Origin: Leeuwenhoekiella sp. MAR_2009_132
Lineage (GTDB): Bacteria > Bacteroidota > Bacteroidia > Flavobacteriales > Flavobacteriaceae
Length of the DNA: 64,000 nt
Direction of reading: 5' to 3'
Assembly: GCF_000687915.1 (NCBI RefSeq)
Contig: NZ_JHZY01000004.1
Coordinates: 2,254,060-2,318,059 of the forward strand
Shown: positions 42,681 to 53,193 of the stretch, piece by piece
How positions within the stretch are numbered: position 1 is the stretch's first letter
Layout of the letters: each line of letters begins with the position of its first letter
Made by a program: the position numbers and the translations under genes
Notes under the pieces: generated by a model
Database searches by the model: none
What the model was told of the DNA's origin: nothing
The model's input: only the letters and a program-made list of their open reading frames with translations

Positions 42681-43577
42681 ATGAACACAAAAGCCTTTTT
42701 AGATTATTTAGAATTTGAGTGTAATTACAGTTCGCATACAATCTTGGCTTATAGTGGCGATATAAATGATTTCTTTCAATTTATAGCCATTCAATATGGT
42801 GTTGAAGATGCTAAAGATGTTGTTTATTCTTATGTTAGAGCCTATGTCGCGCATCTTTCGGAAAGGGATTTAACTCACAGGAGTATTAATAGAAAAATAG
42901 CCTCGTTAAAGGCGTATTTTAAATTTCTACAAAAAATAGGTGATGTTGAAATTTCGCCATTGGCAAAACATAAATCTTTAAAAATAAAAAAAGAGATTCA
43001 GATTCCGTTTTCTCAAAGTGAAGTTAATGCTGTTCTCCAGGGTTTAGGTGAAGCAGATGATTTTAAATCAATCAGAGATTTTACAATAATAACGCTCTTT
43101 TATGCTACTGGAATGCGTAGAAGTGAATTAATAAATTTGAAACTTTCTGATATAGATTTTTCAACGGGCACAATTAAAGTACTTGGTAAAAGAAATAAAG
43201 AGCGATTAATACCTTTAATAAATTGGCTGGAGAATATTTTAAAAAAATATTTAAGTGTAAGGTTAGTAAGCTGGGGTTCAGTTGATTTGCCTTATTTGTT
43301 ACTTACAGATAAGGGCGATAAATTGTATGAAACCTTTGTTTACCGAATTATAAATCGCTACTTTAGTGAAGCGTCTAAAAAAACAAAAACGAGTCCTCAT
43401 ATGCTTAGGCATACATTTGCAACTCATTTGCTTAATAATGGCGCAGATTTAAATGCTGTAAAAGAATTGTTAGGGCATTCTAGTCTGGCTGCAACTCAAG
43501 TTTATACACACTCAAGTATTGCAGAACTAGGTAAGGTTTATAAAAATGCACATCCTCGCAATATTAAAAAGCAGTAA
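42681..43577 (+). CDS. xerC: Tyrosine recombinase of the XerC/XerD family
   Basis: The 298-residue product has the N-terminal SAM-like DNA-binding domain (about 1-90) and the catalytic domain with all active-site residues: Arg146 (ATGMRRSEL), Lys170 (VLGKRNKER), His240 and Arg243 (HMLRHTFATH), His266 (LLGHSS) and Tyr275 (VYTHSS). Chromosome-dimer resolution at dif is the usual role. The conserved flavobacterial position between rpsU and hpf argues for a chromosomal Xer protein rather than a phage integrase. It is followed by hpf after 36 bases. Confidence 0.9.
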   Translation: MNTKAFLDYLEFECNYSSHTILAYSGDINDFFQFIAIQYGVEDAKDVVYSYVRAYVAHLSERDLTHRSINRKIASLKAYFKFLQKIGDVEISPLAKHKSLKIKKEIQIPFSQSEVNAVLQGLGEADDFKSIRDFTIITLFYATGMRRSELINLKLSDIDFSTGTIKVLGKRNKERLIPLINWLENILKKYLSVRLVSWGSVDLPYLLLTDKGDKLYETFVYRIINRYFSEASKKTKTSPHMLRHTFATHLLNNGADLNAVKELLGHSSLAATQVYTHSSIAELGKVYKNAHPRNIKKQ

Positions 43578-43613
43578 TTTATTTCTAAATAAGTAACTTT
43601 TAAACCCAAACCT

Positions 43614-43916
43614 ATGAAAGTAAATGTTCAAACCCCAAACTTTGTAGCAGATCAAAAATTGATCAATTTTATTCAAAAGAAGATGGATAAGCTCGAACAA
43701 TTTCACGATCAGATAATTTATGCTGATATTTTTTTAAAAGTTCAGAAAACTAGTGGTAGGGATAACAAAATTGTAGAAATTTTACTGAGTATTCCCGGTA
43801 ACGAGTTGATTGTTAAAAAACAAGCTAAGTCTTTCGAGGAAGGTGCTTATAATTGTGCGAGCTCTTTAGAGCGTTTATTAATTAGAAATAAGGAAAAAAA
43901 TAGAGCAGTTGCGTAA
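43614..43916 (+). CDS. hpf: Ribosome hibernation promoting factor, short form (HPF/RaiA)
   Basis: The 100-residue protein has the beta-alpha-beta-beta-beta-alpha fold of RaiA/HPF: MKVNVQTPNF, then a KLINFIQKKMDKLEQFHDQI helix, IYADIFLKVQK strand and a final helix with AYNCASSLERLLIRNKEKN. It binds the 30S subunit between A and P sites in stationary phase. No long C-terminal dimerisation domain is present. It shares an apparent transcript with xerC. Confidence 0.92.
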   Translation: MKVNVQTPNFVADQKLINFIQKKMDKLEQFHDQIIYADIFLKVQKTSGRDNKIVEILLSIPGNELIVKKQAKSFEEGAYNCASSLERLLIRNKEKNRAVA

Positions 43917-43935
43917 AAAAAAATGAAAAAAGGTT

Positions 43936-43964
43936 TTGTCAATCTAAAATTTGTTTTACATTTG
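43936..43964 (+). promoter_or_regulatory. Promoter of the tRNA-Thr/Tyr/Gly/Thr cluster
   Basis: TTG at 43936-43938 and TACATTTG at 43957-43964 are 18 bases apart. The first tRNA starts 49 bases downstream. Confidence 0.75.
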
Positions 43965-44013
43965 CACTCCGTTAGAAATAGCGGAGTTTTTTACACTTGA
44001 AAAAGTAATAAAA

Positions 44014-44087
44014 GCCGATGTAGCTCAGCTGGCTAGAGCAGCTGATTTGTAATCAGCAGGTCGTGGGTTCGAGTCCCTCCATCGGCT
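44014..44087 (+). tRNA. tRNA-Thr (anticodon TGT)
   Basis: Acceptor GCCGATG pairs with CATCGGC; the D-arm is GCTC...GAGC; the anticodon loop in GCTGATTTGTAATCAGC gives TGT; the T-arm is GTGGG-TTCGAGT-CCC. Discriminator base T, CCA not encoded. First gene of a four-tRNA cluster. Confidence 0.95.
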
Positions 44088-44181
44088 CTTTTAAAACTAA
44101 GTTTTTTAATTCTCTTAGGATTTATTAAACTTGCGCTAAGCGCGGTAAAAGCGTTTTTTGAAATATTGATTTACCAATATT

Positions 44182-44264
44182 GGGGAGATACTCAAGCGGC
44201 CAACGAGGACAGACTGTAACTCTGTTGTTTTACGACTTCGCAGGTTCGAATCCTGCTCTCCCCA
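44182..44264 (+). tRNA. tRNA-Tyr (anticodon GTA)
   Basis: Acceptor GGGGAGA pairs with TCTCCCC; the anticodon stem-loop ACAGACTGTAACTCTGT gives GTA. A long variable arm follows, as expected for bacterial tRNA-Tyr (83 bases in total). T-loop GGTTCGAATCC, discriminator A. Confidence 0.95.
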
Positions 44265-44302
44265 CATTTAATGCAAAACTTTTAATTTATTTAAAAGTTT
44301 AT

Positions 44303-44375
44303 GCGGGAGTAGCTCAGTTGGTAGAGCGTCAGCCTTCCAAGCTGAATGTCGCCGGTTCGAACCCGGTCTCCCGCT
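44303..44375 (+). tRNA. tRNA-Gly (anticodon TCC)
   Basis: Acceptor GCGGGAG pairs with CTCCCGC; the anticodon stem-loop TCAGCCTTCCAAGCTGA gives TCC; T-arm CCGGTTCGAACCCGG. Length 73, discriminator T. Confidence 0.95.
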
Positions 44376-44380
44376 CTAAG

Positions 44381-44553
44381 TTGTGATTGATTAAATTAAT
44401 CACAATTAAAATTGAAGAATATTTTTCAATTTTTATTAAACCAAATCTGATAGGCTTTGGTTGTAGTCATTTATGGCTTTTATGAGCCCTTTAGCTGAGA
44501 AGGTCAGCCCTGGGTAATTCAGACTTCGGTCTTGTTTATAGGGTATATTCTAA
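44381..44553 (+). other. Structured spacer between tRNA-Gly and tRNA-Thr
   Basis: This spacer is longer than the others in the cluster. It begins with a palindrome, TTGTGATT and AATCACAA (44381-44405), and near its end has AGAC-TTCG-GTCT (44521-44532), a stem closed by a stable UUCG tetraloop. Between them CTGA/TCAG could pair (around 44493-44507). No complete cloverleaf can be drawn and no ORF is present. It may be a processing signal or an unknown RNA. Confidence 0.4.
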
Positions 44554-44625
44554 GCCGACGTAGCTCAGGGGTAGAGCGTTTCCTTGGTAAGGAAGAGGCC
44601 ACGGGTTCAAATCCCGTCGTTGGCT
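44554..44625 (+). tRNA. tRNA-Thr (anticodon GGT)
   Basis: Acceptor GCCGACG pairs with CGTTGGC (one G-T pair); the anticodon stem-loop TTTCCTTGGTAAGGAAG gives GGT; T-arm ACGGGTTCAAATCCCGT. Length 72, discriminator T. Confidence 0.95.
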
Positions 44626-44649
44626 CAATAGCAGTCGCTGCTAATTAAA

Positions 44650-44676
44650 CGAGTGTATTTTTACGCTCGGTTTTTT
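44650..44676 (+). terminator. Intrinsic terminator of the tRNA cluster
   Basis: CGAGTGTA pairs with TACGCTCG (one T-G pair) around loop TTTT, followed by GTTTTTT. It ends the tRNA transcript 25 bases after the last tRNA and separates it from tuf. Confidence 0.8.
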
Positions 44677-44763
44677 GCGTTTAGTAAAGAATCTATAATC
44701 AGCGTGTCAGGTAAGTTTAAAAATTAAACACTAATAATAACTAAGATTAAAATTATTTAAATC

Positions 44764-45948
44764 ATGGCAAAGGCAACATTTGATCGTTCCAAACCTCACT
44801 TAAATATTGGTACTATAGGGCACGTTGACCACGGTAAAACTACCTTAACTGCTGCTATTACTACTGTACTTGCTAACGCAGGTCTTTCTGAAATGAGAAG
44901 TTTTGACTCTATTGACAACGCTCCTGAGGAAAAAGAAAGAGGTATTACTATTAACACTTCACACGTAGAATATTCTACAGCTAACCGTCACTATGCTCAC
45001 GTTGACTGTCCAGGTCACGCGGATTATGTTAAGAACATGGTAACTGGTGCTGCTCAAATGGATGGTGCTATTCTTGTTGTTGCTGCAACAGATGGTCCTA
45101 TGCCACAAACTCGTGAGCACATCCTTTTAGGTCGTCAGGTAGGTATTCCTCGTATCGTTGTATTCATGAATAAAGTGGATATGGTTGATGATGAAGAATT
45201 ACTTGAATTAGTAGAAATGGAAGTAAGAGATCTTCTTAGTTTCTATGACTATGATGGTGATAATGGTCCTGTTGTACAAGGTTCTGCTTTAGGTGCTTTA
45301 AATGGTGAGCAAGTATGGGTTGATAAAGTTATGGAGCTTATGGAAGCTGTAGATAGCTGGATCGAACTTCCTGCTCGTGATGTTGATAAGCCTTTCTTAA
45401 TGCCTATCGAAGATGTATTCTCTATTACTGGTCGTGGTACTGTTGCAACTGGTCGTATTGAAACAGGTGTAGCTAATACTGGAGATCCTGTTGAGATTAT
45501 TGGTATGGGTGCTGAAAAACTTACTTCTACTATTACTGGGGTTGAAATGTTCCGTAAAATATTAGATAGAGGTGAAGCTGGTGATAACGTAGGTATCCTT
45601 TTAAGAGGTATTGAAAAATCACAAATAACTAGAGGTATGGTTATTGTGAAGCCAGGTTCTGTTAAGCCACACGCTAAGTTTAAGGCAGAGGTTTATATCT
45701 TGAAAAAAGAAGAAGGTGGTCGTCACACTCCATTCCATAATAACTACCGTCCACAGTTCTACGTTCGTACTACTGATGTAACTGGTAACATTGCTCTTCC
45801 AGAAGGAGTAGAGATGGTAATGCCAGGAGATAACTTAACAATTACTGTAGAGTTAATTCAGCCAATCGCTATGAGTGTAGGTCTACGTTTCGCTATCCGT
45901 GAAGGTGGTAGAACTGTAGGTGCTGGTCAGGTAACTGAAATATTATAG
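44764..45948 (+). CDS. tuf: Translation elongation factor Tu
   Basis: The 394-residue GTPase has G1 GHVDHGKT, G2 [10 protein letters not shown]3 DCPGHADY and G4 NKVD motifs, followed by the two beta-barrel domains. It delivers aminoacyl-tRNA to the ribosome. Codon choice is strongly biased (CGT for Arg, GGT for Gly), typical of a highly expressed gene. It is followed by a terminator-like hairpin and tRNA-Trp, the standard flavobacterial order. Confidence 0.98.
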   Translation: MAKATFDRSKPHLNIGTIGHVDHGKTTLTAAITTVLANAGLSEMRSFDSIDNAPEEKERGITINTSHVEYSTANRHYAHVDCPGHADYVKNMVTGAAQMDGAILVVAATDGPMPQTREHILLGRQVGIPRIVVFMNKVDMVDDEELLELVEMEVRDLLSFYDYDGDNGPVVQGSALGALNGEQVWVDKVMELMEAVDSWIELPARDVDKPFLMPIEDVFSITGRGTVATGRIETGVANTGDPVEIIGMGAEKLTSTITGVEMFRKILDRGEAGDNVGILLRGIEKSQITRGMVIVKPGSVKPHAKFKAEVYILKKEEGGRHTPFHNNYRPQFYVRTTDVTGNIALPEGVEMVMPGDNLTITVELIQPIAMSVGLRFAIREGGRTVGAGQVTEIL

Positions 45949-45975
45949 TAATTACGGATTATAATTTATAAGATT

Positions 45976-46008
45976 AAGGCGTCCGTTTCTACGGATGCCT
46001 TGATTTTT
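45976..46008 (+). terminator. Terminator-like hairpin after tuf
   Basis: AAGGCGTCCGT pairs with ACGGATGCCTT (one G-T pair) around loop TTCT, followed by GATTTTTAT. Readthrough into tRNA-Trp is possible because the U-tract is interrupted. Confidence 0.75.
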
Positions 46009-46044
46009 ATTAAGAGGATAGGAGTTGATTTTATTCTTTTAAAT

Positions 46045-46117
46045 ACGGGCTTAGCTCAGTTGGTAGAGCACTGGTCTCCAAAACCAGGTGTCGGGAGTTC
46101 GAGCCTCTCAGCCCGTG
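46045..46117 (+). tRNA. tRNA-Trp (anticodon CCA)
   Basis: Acceptor ACGGGCT pairs with AGCCCGT; the anticodon stem-loop CTGGTCTCCAAAACCAG gives CCA; T-arm GGGAGTTCGAGCCTC; discriminator G, as expected for tryptophan. It lies between tuf and secE. Confidence 0.96.
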
Positions 46118-46226
46118 CAAAATCATTAGAAATTTAGAGCATTTTTTAATGAAATTTAAGCTATCGTAATATAATAGCGGTAGTTAGTTTAAAAGGTATA
46201 AAGCCTTATAAATCACAAATAATAAT

Positions 46227-46424
46227 ATGGCTGGATTAATTAATTACATTCAAGAGTCTTATAACGAATTGAAAAATCACGTAACCTGGACTCCACTTTC
46301 TGAGGCACAACGTTTAACTGTTGTGGTTGCTGTTTTTACAATAGTTTTTTCGTTAGCGATTTGGGGTGTTGATACTGTTTTTAGTAGAGCTATCAAGGCA
46401 TATTTTAATCTGGTAGGAGCTTAA
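46227..46424 (+). CDS. secE: Preprotein translocase subunit SecE
   Basis: The 65-residue protein has an amphipathic helix (LINYIQESYNELKNHVTWTP) followed by one membrane helix, the minimal bacterial SecE. It clamps SecY in the inner-membrane translocon. It is followed by nusG after 10 bases. Confidence 0.96.
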   Translation: MAGLINYIQESYNELKNHVTWTPLSEAQRLTVVVAVFTIVFSLAIWGVDTVFSRAIKAYFNLVGA

Positions 46425-46434
46425 AACAATCACA

Positions 46435-46995
46435 ATGGCTATAGCAAACAATACCAAAGATAAAGACTGGTACGTGGTAAGGGCCGTAAGTGGTCAAGAA
46501 AATAAAGTAAAGGGTTATATAGAACAGGAAATTTCTAGATTCAACCTTGAAGATTACATTGAGCAAGTACTCGTTCCTACAGAGAAAGTAATTCAAATTC
46601 GTAACGGAAAGAAAATTAATAAGGAGCGTGTTTATTTTCCTGGTTACATAATGATTCACGCAAATCTTGGTGGTGAGGTGACTCACATGATAAAATCTAT
46701 AAATGGAGTTATCGGCTTTCTGGGTGAGACTAAAGGAGGAGATCCTGTGCCACTTAGAATTTCTGAGGTTAATAGAATGCTAGGTAAAGTAGATGAGTTA
46801 TCTGTTAAATCTGACAGTGTAGCTATTCCTTTTGTAATAGGAGAAACGGTAAAAGTAATTGATGGTCCTTTTAATGGCTTCAATGGTACTGTTGAGAAAG
46901 TGAATGAAGAAAAACGTAAGCTTGAAGTTATGGTTAAGATTTTCGGAAGAAAAACACCATTAGAATTGAGTTACATGCAAGTTGAGAAAGTATAA
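46435..46995 (+). CDS. nusG: Transcription termination/antitermination protein NusG
   Basis: The 186-residue protein has the NGN domain (WYVVRAVSGQENKVKGYIEQ at the start; VYFPGYIMIH) and a C-terminal KOW domain (KVIDGPFNGFNGTVEKVNEE). It binds RNA polymerase and couples it to Rho or ribosomes. It is in an operon with secE and followed by rplK. Confidence 0.97.
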   Translation: MAIANNTKDKDWYVVRAVSGQENKVKGYIEQEISRFNLEDYIEQVLVPTEKVIQIRNGKKINKERVYFPGYIMIHANLGGEVTHMIKSINGVIGFLGETKGGDPVPLRISEVNRMLGKVDELSVKSDSVAIPFVIGETVKVIDGPFNGFNGTVEKVNEEKRKLEVMVKIFGRKTPLELSYMQVEKV

Positions 46996-47064
46996 GTGTT
47001 ACACATATATTAGATATTGTTCTACTGCTTCCACTAAAGAACGTATCAAACTAAATTTTTAAAA

Positions 47065-47502
47065 ATGGCAAAAGAAATAAGTAAGGTTGTTAAGTTGCAA
47101 GTTAAGGGAGGTGCTGCAAACCCTTCCCCACCTGTTGGACCAGCTTTAGGTGCTGCCGGAGTTAACATCATGGAGTTCTGTAAGCAGTTTAATGCTAGAA
47201 CACAAGATAAGGCCGGTAAAATATTGCCTGTAGCTATCACTGTTTACGGTGATAAGTCTTTTGACTTTGTGGTAAAAACACCACCAGCTGCCATCCAATT
47301 AATGGAAGCAGCTAAGATCAAAGGAGGTTCTGGTGAGCCTAACCGTAAAAAAGTTGCTAGCGTAACATGGGATCAAATTAAAGCTATCTCAGAAGACAAG
47401 ATGCCAGACTTAAACGCTTTTACAATTGAAAGCGCAATGAAGATGGTTGCAGGTACTGCAAGGTCTATGGGAATAACTGTAAAAGGACAAGCTCCTTTTT
47501 AA
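47065..47502 (+). CDS. rplK: 50S ribosomal protein L11
   Basis: The 145-residue protein shows the L11 signature: [20 protein letters not shown] at the N-terminus and a C-terminal rRNA-binding domain with [20 protein letters not shown]. It forms the GTPase-associated stalk base. Confidence 0.98.
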   Translation: MAKEISKVVKLQVKGGAANPSPPVGPALGAAGVNIMEFCKQFNARTQDKAGKILPVAITVYGDKSFDFVVKTPPAAIQLMEAAKIKGGSGEPNRKKVASVTWDQIKAISEDKMPDLNAFTIESAMKMVAGTARSMGITVKGQAPF

Positions 47503-47523
47503 CATCCAAAAAAGCAATTTAAA

Positions 47524-48222
47524 ATGGCAAAAGTAACAAAAAAGCAAAAAGAGGCTCGCGCTAAAGTAGACAGTAGTTCTACTTATACATTAGCCGAAGC
47601 ATCTGCTTTAATAAAAGAAGTAAGCAAAGTTAATTTTGATCCTTCTGTTGATTTGGCTGTACGTCTTAACGTAGATCCACGTAAAGCGAACCAAATGGTT
47701 CGTGGTGTGGTAACGCTTCCTCATGGAACTGGTAAAGATGTTAAGGTTCTTGCTCTGGTAACTCCAGATAAAGAAGCAGAAGCTAAAGAAGCTGGAGCTG
47801 ACTTTGTAGGTCTTGATGAATATCTTGAGAAAATTAAAAACGGTTGGACAGATGTTGATGTTATCATCACTATGCCAAGTGTTATGGGTAAATTAGGTCC
47901 ATTAGGACGTGTATTAGGTCCTCGTGGTTTAATGCCTAACCCAAAAACTGGTACTGTAACTATGGATGTAGCAAAAGCTGTATCTGATGTGAAAGCTGGT
48001 AAAATAGATTTTAAGGTTGATAAGACTGGTATTGTACATGCTGCTATAGGTAAGGCATCTTTTGATGCTGAAAAAATAGCTGATAATGCAAGAGAATTGA
48101 TAACCACATTAGTAAAATTGAAACCTACTGCAGCAAAAGGTGTTTATATAAAAAGCATCTTTATGTCTAGTACTATGAGTCCTAGCGTTCAAGTAGATTC
48201 AAAACGTTTTGCTGAGCAGTAA
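47524..48222 (+). CDS. rplA: 50S ribosomal protein L1
   Basis: The 232-residue protein contains the L1 rRNA-binding hallmark [20 protein letters not shown] and the N-terminal [20 protein letters not shown]. It forms the mobile L1 stalk; in many bacteria it autoregulates its mRNA. It follows rplK after 21 bases. Confidence 0.98.
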   Translation: MAKVTKKQKEARAKVDSSSTYTLAEASALIKEVSKVNFDPSVDLAVRLNVDPRKANQMVRGVVTLPHGTGKDVKVLALVTPDKEAEAKEAGADFVGLDEYLEKIKNGWTDVDVIITMPSVMGKLGPLGRVLGPRGLMPNPKTGTVTMDVAKAVSDVKAGKIDFKVDKTGIVHAAIGKASFDAEKIADNARELITTLVKLKPTAAKGVYIKSIFMSSTMSPSVQVDSKRFAEQ

Positions 48223-48232
48223 AAGTTAAATT

Positions 48233-48754
48233 ATGACAAGAGAAGAAAAATCACAAGTAATAGAAGATTTGACTGCGCAGTTAGCTGATAGTGCTCATAT
48301 ATATTTAGCAGATATTTCTGGCTTAAATGCAGAAAGTACTTCTAGATTAAGAAGAGCTTGCTTTAAAGCAAACGTTAAGCTAGCCGTGGTTAAAAATACA
48401 TTGCTTGCAAAGGCAATGGAAAGTTCAGATAAAGATTTTGGTGAATTACCTTCTATCTTAAAAGGTAATACATCTATAATGCTTGCTGAAACAGGAAATG
48501 CACCAGCAAAGGTAATCAAAGAATTTCGTAAGAAATCTAAAAAACCTTTACTTAAAGGAGCATTTATAGAAGAAGCGATTTACATAGGTGATGATCAATT
48601 AGATGCTCTAGTTGATATTAAATCTAAGGAAGAGCTTGTAGGAGAGATTATAGGTCTTCTTCAATCACCTGCTAAGAATGTAATTGGCGCTCTTAAGTCA
48701 GGAGGTCAAACAATCGCAGGTCTTCTTAAGACTCTTTCTGAGAAGGAAGGTTAA
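48233..48754 (+). CDS. rplJ: 50S ribosomal protein L10
   Basis: The 173-residue protein matches L10: MTREEKSQVIEDLTAQLADS at the N-terminus and a C-terminal helix that holds L7/L12 dimers. It starts 10 bases after rplA and precedes rplL by 56 bases. Confidence 0.97.
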   Translation: MTREEKSQVIEDLTAQLADSAHIYLADISGLNAESTSRLRRACFKANVKLAVVKNTLLAKAMESSDKDFGELPSILKGNTSIMLAETGNAPAKVIKEFRKKSKKPLLKGAFIEEAIYIGDDQLDALVDIKSKEELVGEIIGLLQSPAKNVIGALKSGGQTIAGLLKTLSEKEG

Positions 48755-48810
48755 TAATTACGTACGCACAAATAATAATAATAGAATAATTTTTTTTTAA
48801 AACGATAGAA

Positions 48811-49185
48811 ATGGCAGATTTAAAAGATTTCGCAGAACAACTAGTTAACTTAACTGTAAAAGAAGTAAATGAGTTAGCTACTATTTTAAAAGACGAGTAT
48901 GGTATCGAGCCTGCAGCAGCTGCTGTATCTATGGCTGGTCCTGCTGGTGGTGGTGAGGATGCCGCTGAAGAGCAAACAGAATTTAATGTAATTCTTAAGG
49001 CAGCTGGTGGTTCTAAACTTGCAGTAGTAAAATTAGTTAAAGAATTAACTGGTGCTGGTCTTAAAGAAGCAAAAGAATTAGTTGACAATGCTCCTAGTCC
49101 AATAAAAGAAGGTATCGCTAAAGATGAAGCTGAAGCTATTAAAGCTCAGTTAGAAGAAGCTGGTGCTGAAGTTGAGCTTAAGTAA
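48811..49185 (+). CDS. rplL: 50S ribosomal protein L7/L12
   Basis: The 124-residue acidic protein has the N-terminal dimerisation domain, an Ala/Gly-rich hinge (about residues 36-52) and the C-terminal factor-binding domain with [20 protein letters not shown]. It is followed by a strong hairpin before rpoB. Confidence 0.98.
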   Translation: MADLKDFAEQLVNLTVKEVNELATILKDEYGIEPAAAAVSMAGPAGGGEDAAEEQTEFNVILKAAGGSKLAVVKLVKELTGAGLKEAKELVDNAPSPIKEGIAKDEAEAIKAQLEEAGAEVELK

Positions 49186-49207
49186 GCTTAGCATTTATAA
49201 TTACAAG

Positions 49208-49246
49208 GGTTTAGGTCTTTTCGATTTGTCGAAATAGACCTAAACC
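49208..49246 (+). other. Strong hairpin between rplL and rpoB
   Basis: GGTTTAGGTCT and TTTCGA pair with their complements across 49208-49224 and 49229-49246, giving 17 base pairs with one bulged T at 49235 and loop TTTG. It has no U-tract, so it is unlikely to be a full terminator. In other bacteria a processing or attenuation site lies at this point and sets the ratio of ribosomal protein to RNA polymerase mRNA; the same role is likely here. Confidence 0.75.
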
Positions 49247-49373
49247 ATTTGTCGTATATAAGGTTTTCCTATTATTTACGACTATTATTGCCTTAGATTT
49301 CTTATGTTAAGAGATCAATAGATCTGATTTTACAGATCTTTAATTTATTTTAATTAAATTCCGTTCGTTGAAG

Positions 49374-52300
49374 ATGCAAGCAAAACAAGCTGAAAGACTG
49401 AATTTCTCATCGGTAAAGAACAGACCTGAGTATCCTGACTTTTTGGATATCCAGATTAAATCCTTCCAAGATTTCTTTCAATTAGAGACCAAGTCTGAAG
49501 AAAGAGGAAATGAAGGACTTTACAACACATTTCTAGAGAATTTCCCAATTACGGATACCCGTAATAACTTTGTACTAGAATTTTTGGATTACTTTGTAGA
49601 TCCGCCTAGATACTCTATTCAAGAATGTATCGAACGAGGCTTAACGTATAGCGTTCCTTTAAAAGCCCGTTTAAAATTATACTGTACTGATGATGAGCAC
49701 GAAGATTTTGAAACTATAGTACAGGATGTATATCTGGGTACTATACCATACATGACGCCAAGTGGTACTTTTTGTATCAATGGAGCTGAGCGTGTGGTGG
49801 TTTCTCAATTACACCGTTCACCTGGTGTTTTCTTTGGCCAGTCTTTTCATGCTAATGGTACCAAGCTTTATTCAGCTCGAGTAATTCCTTTTAAGGGTTC
49901 TTGGATTGAATTTGCTACAGATATTAATAGTGTAATGTATGCTTACATTGATCGTAAGAAAAAATTACCTGTTACAACACTTTTCCGTGCAATTGGATTT
50001 GAACGTGATAAAGATATTCTTGAAATATTTGACCTTGCAGAAGAGGTTAAAGTTTCAAAAACCGGTCTTAAGAAATACTTAGGTCGCAAACTTGCTGCTC
50101 GTGTTCTTAATACTTGGCATGAAGATTTCGTTGATGAAGATACTGGAGAAGTGGTATCTATAGAACGTAATGAAATTGTTTTAGATCGTGATACAATTCT
50201 TGAAAAAGAACATGTAGATGAGATTTTAGATGCTGGTGCTAAAACTATTCTTCTTCATAAAGAAGATAATCAACTAGGTGACTATGCGATTATCCATAAT
50301 ACTTTACAAAAGGATCCTACTAACTCAGAAAAAGAGGCAGTAGAACATATATACCGTCAACTGCGTAATGCCGAGCCACCAGATGAGGAAACAGCTCGTG
50401 GTATTATAGACAAGTTATTCTTTAGTGATCAACGTTACAATTTAGGTGAGGTAGGTCGTTATAGAATGAATAAGAAACTAGGTCTTGATATAGGGATGGA
50501 TAAGCAAGTGCTTACCAAACAAGATATCATTACTATAGTTAAGTATTTGATTGAGCTTATTAACTCTAAGGCAGAGATTGATGATATTGATCACCTTTCT
50601 AACCGTCGTGTACGTACTGTAGGTGAACAATTATCAACTCAATTTGGTGTTGGTTTAGCACGTATGGCTCGTACAATTCGTGAGCGAATGAATGTACGTG
50701 ATAATGAGGTTTTTACTCCTATTGATTTGATTAATGCGAAAACACTTTCGTCTGTAATCAATTCATTCTTCGGTACAAACCAGTTATCTCAATTTATGGA
50801 TCAAACTAATCCTCTTGCAGAGATTACGCACAAGCGTCGTCTTTCGGCATTAGGACCCGGTGGTCTTTCTCGTGAGCGTGCAGGTTTTGAGGTTCGAGAT
50901 GTACATTATACGCATTATGGTCGTCTTTGTCCTATTGAAACTCCTGAAGGGCCAAACATTGGTTTGATCTCTTCTTTAGCTGTTTATGCTAAGGTTAATA
51001 ATATGGGATTCATTGAAACACCATATCGTACAGTTACTAATGGAAAAATTGATTTAGAAACTGAACCGAGATATTTAAGTGCAGAGGAAGAAGAAGGTAT
51101 GTTGATTGCGCAGGCAAACAACCCAATGACTGATGATGGGTCAATCACTGAAGAGAAAGTTATTGCTCGTATGGAGGGTGACTTCCCGGTTGTTGAACCT
51201 AATACAGTTCATTATGCCGATGTATCTCCTAACCAGATTGCTTCTATTTCAGCATCTTTAATTCCATTCCTGGAACATGATGATGCAAACCGTGCGTTGA
51301 TGGGATCAAACATGATGCGTCAGGCAGTACCACTTTTACGAGTAGATTCTCCTATTGTAGGAACAGGTCTTGAGCGTCAGGTAGCTTCTGATTCACGTGT
51401 ATTGATAAATGCAGAAGGTGATGGTGAGGTAGAATATGTAGATGCAAATGAAATTACTATCAAATATGATCGTACCGAAGAAGAGCGTATGGTTAGTTTT
51501 GAAGGTGATAGCAAAACATATCAGTTAATAAAATTCCGTAAGACAAACCAGAGTACTTCTATTAACCTGAAACCTATTGTAAGTAGAGGTGATCGTGTTA
51601 AAAAGGGTCAGGTTCTTTGTCAGGGATATGCTACCGAAGCCGGGGAACTAGCTTTAGGTCGTAATATGAAAGTAGCCTTTATGCCTTGGAAAGGGTATAA
51701 CTTTGAGGATGCAATCGTAATTTCTGAAAAAGTAGTACGTGAAGATATATTTACATCAATTCACGTTGATGAGTATTCACTTGATGTACGTGATACTAAA
51801 TTAGGTAATGAAGAATTAACTAATGACATTCCTAACGTTTCTGAAGAGGCTACTAAAGACCTCGATGAAAACGGAATGATACGTATAGGTGCAGAAGTGA
51901 AGCCTGGAGATATTTTAATAGGTAAGATTACTCCTAAAGGAGAGTCTGACCCAACTCCAGAAGAAAAACTTCTTCGTGCAATATTTGGTGATAAAGCAGG
52001 TGATGTTAAAGATGCATCTTTAAAAGCTTCTCCTTCTTTAAGAGGGGTTGTTATTCAAAAGAAACTTTTTGCACGTGCAATAAAAGATAAGCGTAAGAGA
52101 GCAAAAGATAAAGAAGATATTTCTGCTCTAGAGGCTGAGTACGATCAAAAATTTGATGATCTTAAAGCTGTTTTAGTTGATAAGTTATTCCATTTAGTTA
52201 ATGGAAAAACAGCTCAGGGTGTTAAGAATGATTTAGGTGAAGAGATTCTTCCAAAAGGAAAGAAATTCACTTTAAAAATGCTTAATTCTGTTGAAGACTA

Positions 52301-53186
52301 TACGCATTTAAATCAAGGTACCTGGACAACTGACGATACAACTAACGTTATGATCGCAGACTTGTTACACAATTACCGTATCAAAGAAAATGATCTTCAA
52401 GGAAATTTACGTCGTGAGAAATTTACAATTTCAGTAGGTGATGAGTTACCTGCAGGAATTATAAAACTTGCTAAAGTATACGTCGCCAAAAAACGTAAGT
52501 TGAAAGTAGGTGATAAAATGGCGGGCCGTCACGGTAACAAAGGTATTGTTGCACGTATAGTGCGTGAAGAAGATATGCCTTTCTTAGAAGACGGAACACC
52601 AGTAGATATCGTATTGAACCCACTTGGTGTACCTTCTCGTATGAACATTGGACAGATTTATGAAACTGTTCTCGGATGGGCAGGTCAAAAATTAGGTCGT
52701 AAGTATGCAACTCCAATATTTGATGGTGCTACTTTAGATCAGATTAATGAACTTACAGATGAAGCTGGTATACCACGTTTTGGTCATACGTACTTATACG
52801 ATGGTGGTACAGGAGAGCGTTTTGATCAGGCTGCAACAGTAGGTGTGATTTACATGCTTAAACTGGGTCACATGGTTGATGATAAGATGCATGCTCGTTC
52901 AATAGGACCATATTCATTAATTACGCAACAACCGTTAGGTGGTAAAGCACAGTTTGGTGGTCAGCGTTTTGGAGAGATGGAAGTTTGGGCGCTTGAGGCT
53001 TATGGAGCTTCAGCAACATTACGTGAGATTCTAACCGTAAAATCTGATGATGTAATAGGAAGAGCTAAAACATACGAAAGTATTGTTAAAGGAGAGCCTA
53101 TGCCAGAACCGGGATTACCAGAATCGTTTAACGTATTAATGCACGAGCTTAAAGGTCTTGGACTAGACATACGTCTAGAAGATTAG
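49374..53186 (+). CDS. rpoB: DNA-directed RNA polymerase subunit beta
   Basis: The 1270-residue product from ATG 49374 ([13 protein letters not shown]) is the beta subunit. A TTG two codons upstream is less likely. The rifampicin region reads [15 protein letters not shown] and [12 protein letters not shown], with the usual Asp, His and Ser present, so no known rifampicin-resistance substitution is seen. The C-terminus has [20 protein letters not shown] and [20 protein letters not shown]. It lies between two hairpins and upstream of rpoC. Confidence 0.98.
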   Translation: MQAKQAERLNFSSVKNRPEYPDFLDIQIKSFQDFFQLETKSEERGNEGLYNTFLENFPITDTRNNFVLEFLDYFVDPPRYSIQECIERGLTYSVPLKARLKLYCTDDEHEDFETIVQDVYLGTIPYMTPSGTFCINGAERVVVSQLHRSPGVFFGQSFHANGTKLYSARVIPFKGSWIEFATDINSVMYAYIDRKKKLPVTTLFRAIGFERDKDILEIFDLAEEVKVSKTGLKKYLGRKLAARVLNTWHEDFVDEDTGEVVSIERNEIVLDRDTILEKEHVDEILDAGAKTILLHKEDNQLGDYAIIHNTLQKDPTNSEKEAVEHIYRQLRNAEPPDEETARGIIDKLFFSDQRYNLGEVGRYRMNKKLGLDIGMDKQVLTKQDIITIVKYLIELINSKAEIDDIDHLSNRRVRTVGEQLSTQFGVGLARMARTIRERMNVRDNEVFTPIDLINAKTLSSVINSFFGTNQLSQFMDQTNPLAEITHKRRLSALGPGGLSRERAGFEVRDVHYTHYGRLCPIETPEGPNIGLISSLAVYAKVNNMGFIETPYRTVTNGKIDLETEPRYLSAEEEEGMLIAQANNPMTDDGSITEEKVIARMEGDFPVVEPNTVHYADVSPNQIASISASLIPFLEHDDANRALMGSNMMRQAVPLLRVDSPIVGTGLERQVASDSRVLINAEGDGEVEYVDANEITIKYDRTEEERMVSFEGDSKTYQLIKFRKTNQSTSINLKPIVSRGDRVKKGQVLCQGYATEAGELALGRNMKVAFMPWKGYNFEDAIVISEKVVREDIFTSIHVDEYSLDVRDTKLGNEELTNDIPNVSEEATKDLDENGMIRIGAEVKPGDILIGKITPKGESDPTPEEKLLRAIFGDKAGDVKDASLKASPSLRGVVIQKKLFARAIKDKRKRAKDKEDISALEAEYDQKFDDLKAVLVDKLFHLVNGKTAQGVKNDLGEEILPKGKKFTLKMLNSVEDYTHLNQGTWTTDDTTNVMIADLLHNYRIKENDLQGNLRREKFTISVGDELPAGIIKLAKVYVAKKRKLKVGDKMAGRHGNKGIVARIVREEDMPFLEDGTPVDIVLNPLGVPSRMNIGQIYETVLGWAGQKLGRKYATPIFDGATLDQINELTDEAGIPRFGHTYLYDGGTGERFDQAATVGVIYMLKLGHMVDDKMHARSIGPYSLITQQPLGGKAQFGGQRFGEMEVWALEAYGASATLREILTVKSDDVIGRAKTYESIVKGEPMPEPGLPESFNVLMHELKGLGLDIRLED

Positions 53187-53193
53187 ATATTTT

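Noticed and set aside
42681..43577. Integrase of a mobile element
   Set aside because: The neighbours are conserved housekeeping genes, no attachment repeats are visible, and all residues fit a chromosomal Xer recombinase.
43966..43992. ACTCCG/CGGAGT stem followed by T6 as an attenuator before the tRNA cluster
   Set aside because: Its 5' arm overlaps the predicted transcription start, so the hairpin would not be complete in the RNA.
44180..44386. An open frame of 68 codons across the tRNA cluster
   Set aside because: It runs through tRNA-Tyr and tRNA-Gly, which are unambiguous cloverleaf genes; the frame is accidental.
44485..44553. A degenerate tRNA between tRNA-Gly and tRNA-Thr
   Set aside because: No acceptor stem, anticodon stem or T-loop can be drawn together; only isolated tRNA-like words occur.
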